A stretch of DNA of 64,000 nucleotides from Pseudomonas sp. GM80. GTDB lineage: Bacteria; Pseudomonadota; Gammaproteobacteria; Pseudomonadales; Pseudomonadaceae. Below the pieces are notes generated by a model. It ran no database searches. It saw only the letters and a program-made list of their open reading frames with translations, and had not been told where the DNA came from. This document shows positions 8,229-15,369 of the stretch, piece by piece. The position numbers and the translations under genes are program-made. Each line of letters opens with the position of its first letter. Within the stretch, counting starts at the first letter, position 1. The stretch covers positions 1-64,000 of the forward strand of contig NZ_AKJD01000252.1 of NCBI RefSeq assembly GCF_000282515.1. Reading direction: 5' to 3'.

Positions 8229-8595
8229 GGCGTTCACTCAAGCAATCCGGGTGATTGCCATCATAGGCAGGCGCTGCCGCCCATCAATTGCCAGACAGTG
8301 ATCGCGCGGATCATGAATCGTGTTCAATCCCCCCCTGTAGGAGCTGACGAGTGAAACGAGACTGCGATCTTTTGACCTTGAAAAATAGAATCAAAAGATC
8401 GCAGCGTGCCGCAGCTCCTACAGGAGAGATTGCGAAACATTTGCTTTCATATCGCCTTTCGGGATTTGCGTCGCTCATTCGTCCTATAGAGATGCAGGCC
8501 GTTCGCGTAGGCAAAAGCCACGAGCGGTCATTCGGGGACTGCTGTGCTGCGAAGCCCGTAGTGCCGCGCCCTCCCACCGAAACAGACGTCCAATC
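8229..8595. other. Divergent intergenic region leuC / fpvG
   Basis: 367 bases without a gene. It must hold the leuC promoter (left) and the fpv operon promoter (right), with a REPIN at 8334-8424 between them. I see no Fur-box-like site. The only PvdS-like arrangement toward fpvG is a poor one: TATAG, 16 bases, CGT at 8485-8508, which matches three of five -35 bases. Confidence 0.5.
8334..8424. repeat. REPIN, 'ctgcgatcttttg' family
   Basis: The outer ends CCTGTAGGAGCTG and CAGCTCCTACAGG are inverted, and the inner arms 'gcgatctttt' and 'aaaagatcgc' pair around a loop of about 17 bases. The left arm is slightly degenerate compared with the 17508 copy. Confidence 0.85.
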
Positions 8596-9795
8596 ATGTC
8601 GAAGAAATCCCGCTCCAAACTGTGGTTCCTCGTTCATAGCTGGCTGGCGTTGCCGATCTGGTTTTTTGTCCTGATCGTCTGCGTCACCGGTACCTTGGCG
8701 GTGGTCAGCCAGGAAATCGTCTGGCTGGCGAACCCGCAAATGCGCGCCAGCCAGCCGACGGATGATGCGCCGCGACTGAGTTACGATCAGGTGCTGGCCG
8801 CCATCAAGAAAGCCGAACCTCGCACGGTGGTCGAGAGCATCAGCCGTCCCGACGAGTCGCACTTTGCGCTGGATGTCCGGGTCAGCTACCCGGATGGCCG
8901 TGAGCAGACCGTTTACGTCAATCCGTACACTGGGGTGATTCAGGGCGGCGCGCCGGATTTCAACTTCAAAGCCTTTACCCGCGCCTTGCATGGCTGGTGG
9001 CTGGTGCCGTTCACCAATGGTTACAGCTGGGGCTGGTACCTGGTGTCGTTCCTCGGTTTGCCATTACTGGCGTCGCTGATTACCGGGCTGGTGGTTTATA
9101 AACGCTTCTGGAAAGGATTCTTTAGCCCTACCCTGCGTTTTCGCCACGGTGCACGGATTTTCTGGGGTGATTTCCACCGTCTCAGCGGAATCTGGTCGAT
9201 CTGGTTTATCGGCGTGATCTCGATCACCGGGACCTGGTTCCTGATCGAAGCGCTGCTGTTCGACAACCACATTTCCATCTCCAGCGAACCGGTCATTCCG
9301 GCGATGGCACGTGAAGCGGTGCCGATCTCGGCCGACGGCACACCACCGCCGCGCATCAGCCTGGATCGCGCCATTGAAGTCGCCCAAGAGAAAATTCCCG
9401 GCCTGGAAATCAGCTTCGTCAGCCTGCCGGCCAACGCCTACACCCATCTGAACGTCGGCGGCCGCGGCTGGTATCCATTGATGTTCCAGACCGCGACGCT
9501 CGATCCGTACAGCGGTGAAATGGCTGCTTCGCGTTTGTTGAGCGACCGTACCTCACTGGAATTCGTCACCGAATCCATGCGCCCCCTGCACACCGGCGAC
9601 TTTGGCGGGCTGTGGATCAAATTGATCTGGTTCTTCTTCGGCCTGCTGCTGAGCATGATGGTCCTCAGCGGCTTGTTGATCTGGACCAAACGCACGGCGC
9701 TGGCGACGGCCAATGCCCTCAAGCGTGAATCGAAGAAAAACCGCGTGCAGGCGCAACCGGCCCTGCGCCGAGAAACGTCGGAGGTCGACCTGTGA
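8596..9795 (+). CDS. fpvG: FpvG, PepSY-type inner-membrane iron reductase for ferripyoverdine
   Basis: 399-residue membrane protein of the PepSY_TM family, with transmembrane segments near residues 14-36, 150-170, 200-220 and 340-365. The first helix is preceded by a basic cytoplasmic tail (MSKKSRSK). In P. aeruginosa FpvG is the inner-membrane reductase that reduces iron in ferripyoverdine in the periplasm so the metal is released; candidate haem-binding His residues are in 'LVHSWLALP', 'RALHGWW', 'FHRLSGIW' and 'PLHTGDFGG'. It heads an eight-gene run with overlapping ends whose order matches fpvGHJK-fpvCDEF. The next gene starts inside its last four bases. Confidence 0.85.
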   Translation: MSKKSRSKLWFLVHSWLALPIWFFVLIVCVTGTLAVVSQEIVWLANPQMRASQPTDDAPRLSYDQVLAAIKKAEPRTVVESISRPDESHFALDVRVSYPDGREQTVYVNPYTGVIQGGAPDFNFKAFTRALHGWWLVPFTNGYSWGWYLVSFLGLPLLASLITGLVVYKRFWKGFFSPTLRFRHGARIFWGDFHRLSGIWSIWFIGVISITGTWFLIEALLFDNHISISSEPVIPAMAREAVPISADGTPPPRISLDRAIEVAQEKIPGLEISFVSLPANAYTHLNVGGRGWYPLMFQTATLDPYSGEMAASRLLSDRTSLEFVTESMRPLHTGDFGGLWIKLIWFFFGLLLSMMVLSGLLIWTKRTALATANALKRESKKNRVQAQPALRRETSEVDL

Positions 9796-10334
9796 GCAAG
9801 TCCAACACTGCACCTCAACCGTCGCGCCTGCGCCTGTTCTGGCACAAATGGCGCTTCCACATCAACGTGCTGTTGCTACTGATTCCATTGGGGTTCATGC
9901 CGAAATACTTCGCCGATGCGGCGCTGTTTCGCGGCGATGTCGGCCTCGGTGAACGCGAAGTCGGCGAAGTCGCGGTCGGCCCCTGGAGCCTGCGCCTCGC
10001 CGAGTTGCGCAATCAGGCGCCCCAGCTGGAAGGTCCGGCCGGCTACATGAAAAGTTTCAACGCCGCGCTTTGCGATGCCTGCATCGACACAGTCAAAGCC
10101 ACTTACCTGCGCATTGGCAAACCGCGCAGCCTGCGCGCCGCCGGGGTGATTTTTTTCGGCGCGCCGTACCGCATGGGCGCGCAGTTGCCCGTACCGGAAA
10201 AAACCAAAGCCGACGCCGAACTGTGGATCACCATGGAAGGCTGGGACGGCAGCATGCATCAGGCCTCGATTCCCCTGAGCCAGGCCTCCCCCGCCACCAT
10301 TGCCTGGCTGACTCAACAAGGAGCCAAACCATGA
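9792..10334 (+). CDS. fpvH: FpvH, small membrane-anchored partner of FpvG
   Basis: 180-residue protein with one N-terminal transmembrane segment (residues about 21-38) and a periplasmic domain carrying a CXXC (in 'NAALCDACIDTVKATYLRIG'). No general domain family is recognised. The assignment rests on position: it is the second gene of the fpv operon, starting with GTG overlapping the fpvG stop. In P. aeruginosa FpvH, FpvJ and FpvK are accessory proteins needed for efficient iron release from ferripyoverdine. The CXXC could serve metal binding or redox; which one is open. Confidence 0.75.
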   Translation: MSKSNTAPQPSRLRLFWHKWRFHINVLLLLIPLGFMPKYFADAALFRGDVGLGEREVGEVAVGPWSLRLAELRNQAPQLEGPAGYMKSFNAALCDACIDTVKATYLRIGKPRSLRAAGVIFFGAPYRMGAQLPVPEKTKADAELWITMEGWDGSMHQASIPLSQASPATIAWLTQQGAKP

Positions 10335-10672
10335 CCCGCTCGCAACGCCCTTCCCGCCTGCGGCTGAGCGCCGCGTTGCTGGTGCTCAGCGCCGGTTTCA
10401 CTGGCAGCGCGCTGGCGCATAACCCGATGTGCGAATGCAAAGCCATCGACGCTGACCAGATCAAATGCACCGGCGGTTTTTCCGACGGCAGCGGCGCCCC
10501 CGGCGTGACCCTCGACGTGATCGGTTACGACGAAACTATTCTGGTACCGGGCAAGCTTGGCAGCGATTCAACGCTGACCTTCAAAAAACCCGGCGCCGAG
10601 TTCTACGTGCTGTTCGACGCAGGCCCGGGCCACGTTGTCGAAATCGACCAAGCGGATATTGAGGCCCCATGA
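10331..10672 (+). CDS. fpvJ: FpvJ, small periplasmic protein of the ferripyoverdine reductase system
   Basis: 113-residue exported protein. A signal peptide of about 33 residues ends at 'SALA|HNP'. The mature part opens with 'HNPMCECKAIDADQIKCTGG', giving three Cys and a His close to the N-terminus that could bind a metal, followed by a short beta-rich domain. It starts with ATGA overlap on fpvH and ends with ATGA overlap on fpvK. Function follows from operon position: FpvJ of P. aeruginosa belongs to the inner-membrane/periplasmic complex for pyoverdine-iron reduction. No independent domain match can be claimed. Confidence 0.75.
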   Translation: MTRSQRPSRLRLSAALLVLSAGFTGSALAHNPMCECKAIDADQIKCTGGFSDGSGAPGVTLDVIGYDETILVPGKLGSDSTLTFKKPGAEFYVLFDAGPGHVVEIDQADIEAP

Positions 10673-11244
10673 GTACGCCCACCACGCAAGTCGTACGCCC
10701 GGCCGGTGCCGGCCATGAAACCCTCAATGTGTTGCTGTTGTGTCTGTTGATTCTGGCGATTGCCGGTTCGGTGGTGGCGTGGCGCGGGGTTTCCCATGAG
10801 CCGGAGCCGGTCGCCAGCAATCAGTTCGACGCACGCCGCGATCTCAGTGCATCAGAGCAAGGCATTTATGCCGACCTGCGGGTGACCCTCGACGAAATCC
10901 GTCTGCTGCGCGAAGAACAGCAAACCTTGCCGACGCCGCAAAATCTGGCTGACGAAGGTTTTGCGCCATTTGCTCAGGATGCGAGTTCAGTCAGCCGCGG
11001 CGGTCATGCCTGGCAATTGCTGGCCGACACTGCCTACTTTGGCCACAGTCAGGCACCCGCCGTCGCTGGTTCATTCGTGATGCTGTTGAGCACCGATAAC
11101 AGCGCTGCACCGGACATCTGGCTCAACCGCGATGCCGATCTCAAAGTGCCGACCGAACTGACCGCCGCCGCCCTGTCCGCGTCGGGCTGGAAACAGATCG
11201 TCGCGCAATACGATGCCGGGGTTACCCGCGAACATCGCCATTGA
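10669..11244 (+). CDS. fpvK: FpvK, membrane-anchored accessory protein of the Fpv reductase system
   Basis: 191-residue protein with a single transmembrane segment (about residues 20-40, LNVLLLCLLILAIAGSVVAW) and a periplasmic domain of DUF6162-like character, rich in Asp/Glu. It starts by ATGA overlap on fpvJ. A 35-base gap separates it from fpvC. The role is inferred from the conserved order in P. aeruginosa, where fpvK completes the reductase group before the ABC transporter genes. No catalytic motif is visible. Confidence 0.75.
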   Translation: MSTPTTQVVRPAGAGHETLNVLLLCLLILAIAGSVVAWRGVSHEPEPVASNQFDARRDLSASEQGIYADLRVTLDEIRLLREEQQTLPTPQNLADEGFAPFAQDASSVSRGGHAWQLLADTAYFGHSQAPAVAGSFVMLLSTDNSAAPDIWLNRDADLKVPTELTAAALSASGWKQIVAQYDAGVTREHRH

Positions 11245-11279
11245 TTCCTCGCCCTCACCCGAGAGAAGACCGTTTGCCC

Positions 11280-12209
11280 ATGTCTATTTCATCGCCTCGC
11301 CGTCCCTTGTTGCGTATGTTTCTGGTCGGCCTCTGCGCCTGCCTGCTGAGCCCGCTGGCCAGCGCCGATCAGGCCAAGCGCCTGCGCATCGGCATCACTC
11401 TGCATCCTTATTACAGCTATGTGGCGAACATCGTCGGCGACAAGGCCGAGGTCGTGCCGCTGATTCCCGCCGGTTTCAACCCGCATGCTTACGAGCCGCG
11501 CGCCGAAGACATCAAGCGCATCAGCGGGCTGGACGTGATCGTGCTCAACGGTGTCGGCCATGATGATTTTGCCGACCGCATGATCGCCGCCAGCGAAACA
11601 CCGAACATCAAGACCATCGAAGCCAACGAAAACGTGCCACTGCTGGCCGCCACCGGGGTCGCTGCGCGCGGCGCCGGCAAAGTGGTCAACCCGCACACGT
11701 TTTTGTCGATCAGCGCCTCGATCGCCCAGGTCAACAACATTGCCCGCGAGCTGGGCAAGCTCGACCCGGACAACGCCAAGACCTACACGCAAAACGCCCG
11801 CGCCTACGGCAAACGCCTGCGGCAGATGCGTGCCGACGCGCTGGCCAAGCTGACCCAGGCGCCGAACGCCGAGCTGCGCGTCGCCACCGTCCATGCCGCT
11901 TACGACTATCTGTTGCGTGAGTTCGGTCTGGAAGTAACCGCCGTGGTCGAGCCGGCGCACGGCATCGAGCCGAGCCCGAGCCAGTTGAAGAAGACCATCG
12001 ATCAACTGCGCGAACTGGACGTGAAAGTGATCTTCTCGGAGATGGATTTCCCGTCGAGTTACGTCGATACCATTCAGCGTGAATCCGGGGTGAAGCTGTA
12101 CCCGCTGTCGCATATTTCCTACGGCGAATACACCGCCGACAAGTACGAAAAGGAAATGACCGGCAACCTCAACACTGTGGTACGGGCGATTCAGGAGTCC
12201 GGCGCATGA
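11280..12209 (+). CDS. fpvC: FpvC, periplasmic metal-binding protein of the FpvCDEF ABC transporter
   Basis: 309-residue ZnuA/cluster A-I solute-binding protein. A signal peptide ends near residue 28 (LLSPLASA|DQ). Candidate metal ligands are in 'NPHAYEP', 'NPHTFLS', 'TVHAAYDYLL' and 'FSEMDFPS', the usual His/His/His/Asp-Glu positions. In P. aeruginosa FpvC takes up the ferrous iron, or binds the siderophore, in the periplasm and works with FpvF. The ATG at 11280 is chosen because signal peptide logic requires it; GAGAGAAG lies 11 bases upstream. Its stop overlaps the fpvD start. Confidence 0.85.
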   Translation: MSISSPRRPLLRMFLVGLCACLLSPLASADQAKRLRIGITLHPYYSYVANIVGDKAEVVPLIPAGFNPHAYEPRAEDIKRISGLDVIVLNGVGHDDFADRMIAASETPNIKTIEANENVPLLAATGVAARGAGKVVNPHTFLSISASIAQVNNIARELGKLDPDNAKTYTQNARAYGKRLRQMRADALAKLTQAPNAELRVATVHAAYDYLLREFGLEVTAVVEPAHGIEPSPSQLKKTIDQLRELDVKVIFSEMDFPSSYVDTIQRESGVKLYPLSHISYGEYTADKYEKEMTGNLNTVVRAIQESGA

Positions 12210-13054
12210 CCTCCAAAGAAACCCTGATCGCCGACCACACCGAATCCCCTGTAGGAGCGAGCCTGCTCGCGAATGCGTCGGTTCAGGCAACCTCTTCGTT
12301 GGATGACATAGCGCTATCGCGAGCAGGCTCACTCCTACAGGTTTCGGGGCCGACGCTGGATTTTGCGCAGGTTTGTCTGACGCTGGGGCGTACGACGATT
12401 CTCGACAAGGTCACCTTCCAGGTGCAGCCCGGCAGCGTCCACGCACTGGTCGGCCCCAACGGTGGCGGCAAGAGTTCGCTGATCAAAACCCTGCTCGGGC
12501 AGATGCCGCATCAGGGCCAGCTCAGCCTGCATTGGCCGCGCGAGCCCGGCACCATCGGTTATGTGCCACAGGCACTGGAATTCGATCGCGGTTTGCCGAT
12601 GACCGTCGACGATTTCATGGCCGCGATGTGCCAGCGTCGTCCGGCATTTCTTGGTTTGAGCAAACACTACGCCGGCGCCATCGGTGATGCGCTGGAACGC
12701 GTCGGCATGCAGGACAAACGCAAGCGCCGCATGGGCGCGCTGTCCGGCGGTGAACGGCAGCGGGTTTTGCTTGCGCAAGGGTTGATTCCGGCGCCGCAAT
12801 TGCTGGTGCTCGATGAGCCGATGTCGGCCCTCGACGAAGCCGGGATTCAGGTGTTCGAACGCCTGCTCAATGACTGGCGCGCCGCCGGCATCACCGTGTT
12901 GTGGATCGAGCATGATCTTGAAGCCGTCGGTCGCCTGGCCGATCGCGTCACCGGCCTCAACCGTCGTGTGTTGTTCGACGCCACACCTCGCGAGGCGCTG
13001 ACCCCGGAGCGTCTGCTGACACTGTTTTCGACCCATCCACGGAGCGCGAGCTGA
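12206..13054 (+). CDS. fpvD: FpvD, ATPase of the FpvCDEF ABC transporter, with a REPIN-derived N-terminus
   Basis: 282-residue ABC ATPase: Walker A GPNGGGKSS near residue 92, signature LSGGERQR, Walker B LLVLDEP and switch His in 'WIEHDLEA'. It energises uptake with FpvE and the binding proteins FpvC/FpvF. The core domain starts at 'TLDFAQVCLTLGRTTILDKV', about residue 50. The region before it (about residues 15-46) is the translation of a complete REPIN at 12248-12341, read in frame. The ATG overlaps the fpvC stop (ATGA), and no good later start with a ribosome site exists, so the repeat is probably translated. The extension probably replaces or lengthens a dispensable N-terminus. Confidence 0.85.
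   Translation: MTSKETLIADHTESPVGASLLANASVQATSSLDDIALSRAGSLLQVSGPTLDFAQVCLTLGRTTILDKVTFQVQPGSVHALVGPNGGGKSSLIKTLLGQMPHQGQLSLHWPREPGTIGYVPQALEFDRGLPMTVDDFMAAMCQRRPAFLGLSKHYAGAIGDALERVGMQDKRKRRMGALSGGERQRVLLAQGLIPAPQLLVLDEPMSALDEAGIQVFERLLNDWRAAGITVLWIEHDLEAVGRLADRVTGLNRRVLFDATPREALTPERLLTLFSTHPRSAS
12248..12341. repeat. REPIN inside the fpvD coding sequence, 'gcgagcaggctc' family
   Basis: Inverted arms 'cctgtaggagcgagcctgct' and its complement around 'agcgctatcgcgagcaggctc' enclose a loop of about 40 bases. It is the only REPIN in the window within a gene and the only one of this subfamily here. It contributes no stop in the fpvD frame. Confidence 0.9.
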
Positions 13055-13953
13055 TGAGTTACGAAGCCTTTCGTTTGATGGTTCAAGGCTGGGCCTCGTC
13101 CGGTTACCTGCCGGAAGCGCTCGCTTATGGGTTTGTCGTCAATGCGTTGCTCGCCGGCCTGCTGATCGGCCCGGTACTCGGCGGCCTCGGCACGCTGGTG
13201 GTGGTCAAGCGCTTCGCGTTTTTTTCCGAAGCAGTCGGTCACGCCGCGCTGACCGGTGTGGCCATTGGCATTCTGCTTGGCGAACCCTACACCGGGCCGT
13301 ACGGCAGTCTGTTCGGTTACTGCCTGTTGTTCGGCATCCTGCTTAATTACCTGCGCAACCGCACCGGTCTGGCGCCCGATACCTTGATCGGCGTATTCCT
13401 CTCGGTGTCGCTGGCCTTGGGTGCGAGCCTGCTGCTGATTCTCGCCGGCAAGATCAACGTGCACATTCTCGAGAACGTGTTGTTCGGTTCGGTATTGACC
13501 GTCAACGGCAATGATCTGGCGGTGCTGGCCATCGTCGGTTCGCTGGTCATGGCCCTGGCGCTGCCGCTGTACAACCGCATCATGCTCGCCAGTTTCAATC
13601 CGCAACTGGCGGCGGTGCGCGGCGTCGCGGTGAAGACCCTGGATTACCTGTTCGTGATTCTGGTGACGCTGATTACCGTCGCGGCAGTGAAAGTCATCGG
13701 CGCGATTCTGGTCGGTGCGCTGCTGGTGATTCCCGCCGCTGCGGCACGCTTGCTTAGCCAGTCGCTCAAGGGCTTTTTCTGGTGTTCAGTGTTGATCGCT
13801 ACTGTGAGCACCTTGTGCGGGATTCTCGCGCCGATCGTCTTCGATCTGCCAATTCCGTCCGGCGCCGCGATCATTCTGGTCGCCGGCATCGCCTTCGCCC
13901 TCGCCGCCATCGCGCGCGGTGTCGTCCCGAGCCTGAAAGGGAATCTTGGATAA
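13054..13953 (+). CDS. fpvE: FpvE, permease of the FpvCDEF ABC transporter
   Basis: 299-residue ABC-3 (ZnuB/MntB-like) permease with about eight hydrophobic segments. Family landmarks are 'FFSEAVGHAALTGVAIG' near residue 55 and 'GAILVGALLVIPAAAARLL' near residue 215, the EAA-like coupling region facing FpvD. It starts one base inside the fpvD stop (TGATG). Its neighbours on both sides are the ATPase and a second binding protein, as in the P. aeruginosa operon. Confidence 0.85.
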   Translation: MSYEAFRLMVQGWASSGYLPEALAYGFVVNALLAGLLIGPVLGGLGTLVVVKRFAFFSEAVGHAALTGVAIGILLGEPYTGPYGSLFGYCLLFGILLNYLRNRTGLAPDTLIGVFLSVSLALGASLLLILAGKINVHILENVLFGSVLTVNGNDLAVLAIVGSLVMALALPLYNRIMLASFNPQLAAVRGVAVKTLDYLFVILVTLITVAAVKVIGAILVGALLVIPAAAARLLSQSLKGFFWCSVLIATVSTLCGILAPIVFDLPIPSGAAIILVAGIAFALAAIARGVVPSLKGNLG

Positions 13954-14859
13954 ATGACTTTTTCAATGCGCAAACTGACTTTGGCCATGGCCCTGTGCGG
14001 CGTCGTCTGCACGCCACTGCTCGCCGCCGAAAACGCTAAACCGCTGCGGGTGCTGGCGTCGCTGCCGATCACCTACGGCCTGGGTGAAGTGCTGCTCAAG
14101 GGCACCGATGTCAACCTCGAACGCGCGGCACCGGCGAACCTGCCGGGCAGTCGCCAGACCGCCTACTTCACCGGGCGTGGCGCGCCGGCGCTGAGCAAAC
14201 TGGCGACCGGTGCCGACGCGGTCATCGGCGTACGCTCGCTGTGGGCTGACGATCCGCTGTATCCGATTTCTCGGCGCAGCAATATTCGCATCGTTGAAGT
14301 CGACGCGGCACGGCCGGTCGACGGCGCCCTGCCCGGCATCGCTGTGCAGCCAGGTCTGATGATCGATGGCTTGAACAGTCAGCCATGGCTTTCCAGCAAC
14401 AATATGGGGCGCATGGCCGACGTCATGGCGGCGGATCTGGTGCGCCTGGCACCGGCCGCCAAGCCTGCGATCGAGGCGAACCTGGCGGCGTTGAAACAGC
14501 GTCTGCTCAAGCTCAGCGCCGACAGCGAGGCGCGGCTGGCCAGTGCCGACAATCTGAGCGTGATGAGTTTGAGCGATCACTTCGGTTATTTGATTGGCAG
14601 CCTGAATCTGGAATTGGTCGGCCAGGATCCGCGTCCGGATGCGGAGTGGACGCCTGAGGATCTGAAAAAGCTGACGGCCACGCTCAAGGACAATGATGTG
14701 GCGGTGGTGCTGCATCATCGCCAGCCTGCGGAGGCGGTGAAAGCGGCGATTGCCGAGTCGGGTAGCCGGTTGTTGGTGTTGAGCACCGATGCGGCGGATC
14801 CGGTGGCGGAGCTGGAGGGGAATGTGGATCTGCTGCTCAAGGGATTGAGCGGGGTGTAA
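13954..14859 (+). CDS. fpvF: FpvF, second periplasmic binding protein of the Fpv transporter
   Basis: 301-residue ZnuA-like periplasmic binding protein with a signal peptide (about 1-25, cleavage after 'PLLAAE'). Unlike FpvC, the usual His ligand blocks are poor here: the N-terminal loop reads 'RAAPANLPGSRQTAYF' and the late part has 'SDHFGYL' and 'LHHRQPAE'. In P. aeruginosa FpvF binds pyoverdine in the periplasm, which fits altered metal ligands. It starts directly after the fpvE stop (TAAATG) and is the last gene of the operon, followed by a REPIN and a terminator. Confidence 0.85.
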   Translation: MTFSMRKLTLAMALCGVVCTPLLAAENAKPLRVLASLPITYGLGEVLLKGTDVNLERAAPANLPGSRQTAYFTGRGAPALSKLATGADAVIGVRSLWADDPLYPISRRSNIRIVEVDAARPVDGALPGIAVQPGLMIDGLNSQPWLSSNNMGRMADVMAADLVRLAPAAKPAIEANLAALKQRLLKLSADSEARLASADNLSVMSLSDHFGYLIGSLNLELVGQDPRPDAEWTPEDLKKLTATLKDNDVAVVLHHRQPAEAVKAAIAESGSRLLVLSTDAADPVAELEGNVDLLLKGLSGV

Positions 14860-14884
14860 TTTCATCCGAGACCGCGTTATCGTT

Positions 14885-14980
14885 CATCGCTGGCAAGCCA
14901 GGTCCCACAGGGTTCGCGGTGAACGCAGATTTTGTAATCCCCCCGATACCTGTGGGAGCTGGCTTGCCAGCGATGAGGCC
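14885..14980. repeat. REPIN, 'ctggcttgccagcgatg' family
   Basis: Arms at 14885-14911 and 14949-14980 are inverted, with outer core 'catcgctggcaagcca' and its complement. It lies between the fpvF stop and the bidirectional terminator. Confidence 0.9.
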
Positions 14981-15007
14981 CTGATCATCAACACAAATCC
15001 AGGGCAT

Positions 15008-15050
15008 GAAAAAACCCGCTGACCTTATCGGTTCAGCGGGTTTCTTTTTG
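15008..15050. terminator. Bidirectional rho-independent terminator between fpvF and mbtH-like gene
   Basis: An 11-bp stem AAACCCGCTGA / TCAGCGGGTTT with a loop of about 10 bases is followed by a T-rich run on the plus strand and preceded by an A-run that gives Ts on the minus strand. It can end both the fpv operon and the convergent mbtH-like transcript. Confidence 0.85.
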
Positions 15051-15058
15051 CCGGATGC

Positions 15059-15283
15059 TTATTGCGCCACGGCCTGCGCTTCCATCTTCTGGCGCAGGCT
15101 CAGCGGACGCATGTCGGTCCAGACTTCTTCGATGTAGGCCAGGCATTCCTTTTTCAGGCCGCTCTTGCCCACGGTGCGCCAGCCTTCCGGCACGGCTTTG
15201 TAGTCCGGCCAGATCGAGTACTGCTCTTCGTGGTTGACCACGACCTGAAAGAGGATGTCCTCGCGGTCGAATACTGACGTCAT
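15059..15283 (-). CDS. MbtH-like NRPS chaperone
   Basis: 74-residue MbtH-family protein with the hallmark residues N..E.QYS.WP and 'VPEGWRTVGKSGLKKECLAYIEEVWTDMRP'. MbtH proteins bind NRPS adenylation domains and are needed for their folding or activity. In P. aeruginosa the MbtH-like PA2412 beside pvdH is needed for pyoverdine, and the same neighbour is seen here. The ATG at 15283 is chosen over an earlier frame opening because it gives the exact family length. It has its own PvdS-type promoter in the end of pvdH. Confidence 0.92.
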   Translation of the reverse strand: MTSVFDREDILFQVVVNHEEQYSIWPDYKAVPEGWRTVGKSGLKKECLAYIEEVWTDMRPLSLRQKMEAQAVAQ

Positions 15284-15345
15284 GCTGGTTCTCCATCGTT
15301 GTAAGGGTGGGCTGCACAACGGGTGCAGCCGGGTATGTAGAAAGA

Positions 15346-15369
15346 ACGTTCGGCGCGGCGAAAAATTTA
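15346..15369 (-). promoter_or_regulatory. PvdS-type iron-starvation promoter of the mbtH-like gene
   Basis: On the minus strand TAAAT (15369-15365), 16 bases, then CGT (15348-15346). This is the exact -35/-10 arrangement of PvdS-dependent (IS box) promoters. The TAAAT uses the pvdH stop codon. It lies 63 bases before the mbtH start. Confidence 0.8.

Noticed and set aside
6223..8354. Long plus-strand frames opposite leuC and leuD
   Set aside because: leuC and leuD are complete with all motifs on the minus strand; the opposite frames have no recognisable content.
8485..8508. TATAG-N16-CGT before fpvG as a PvdS promoter
   Set aside because: The -35 element matches only three of five bases. The four accepted sites in this window match five or four, so this one is not listed as a promoter, though the fpv operon would be a sensible PvdS target.
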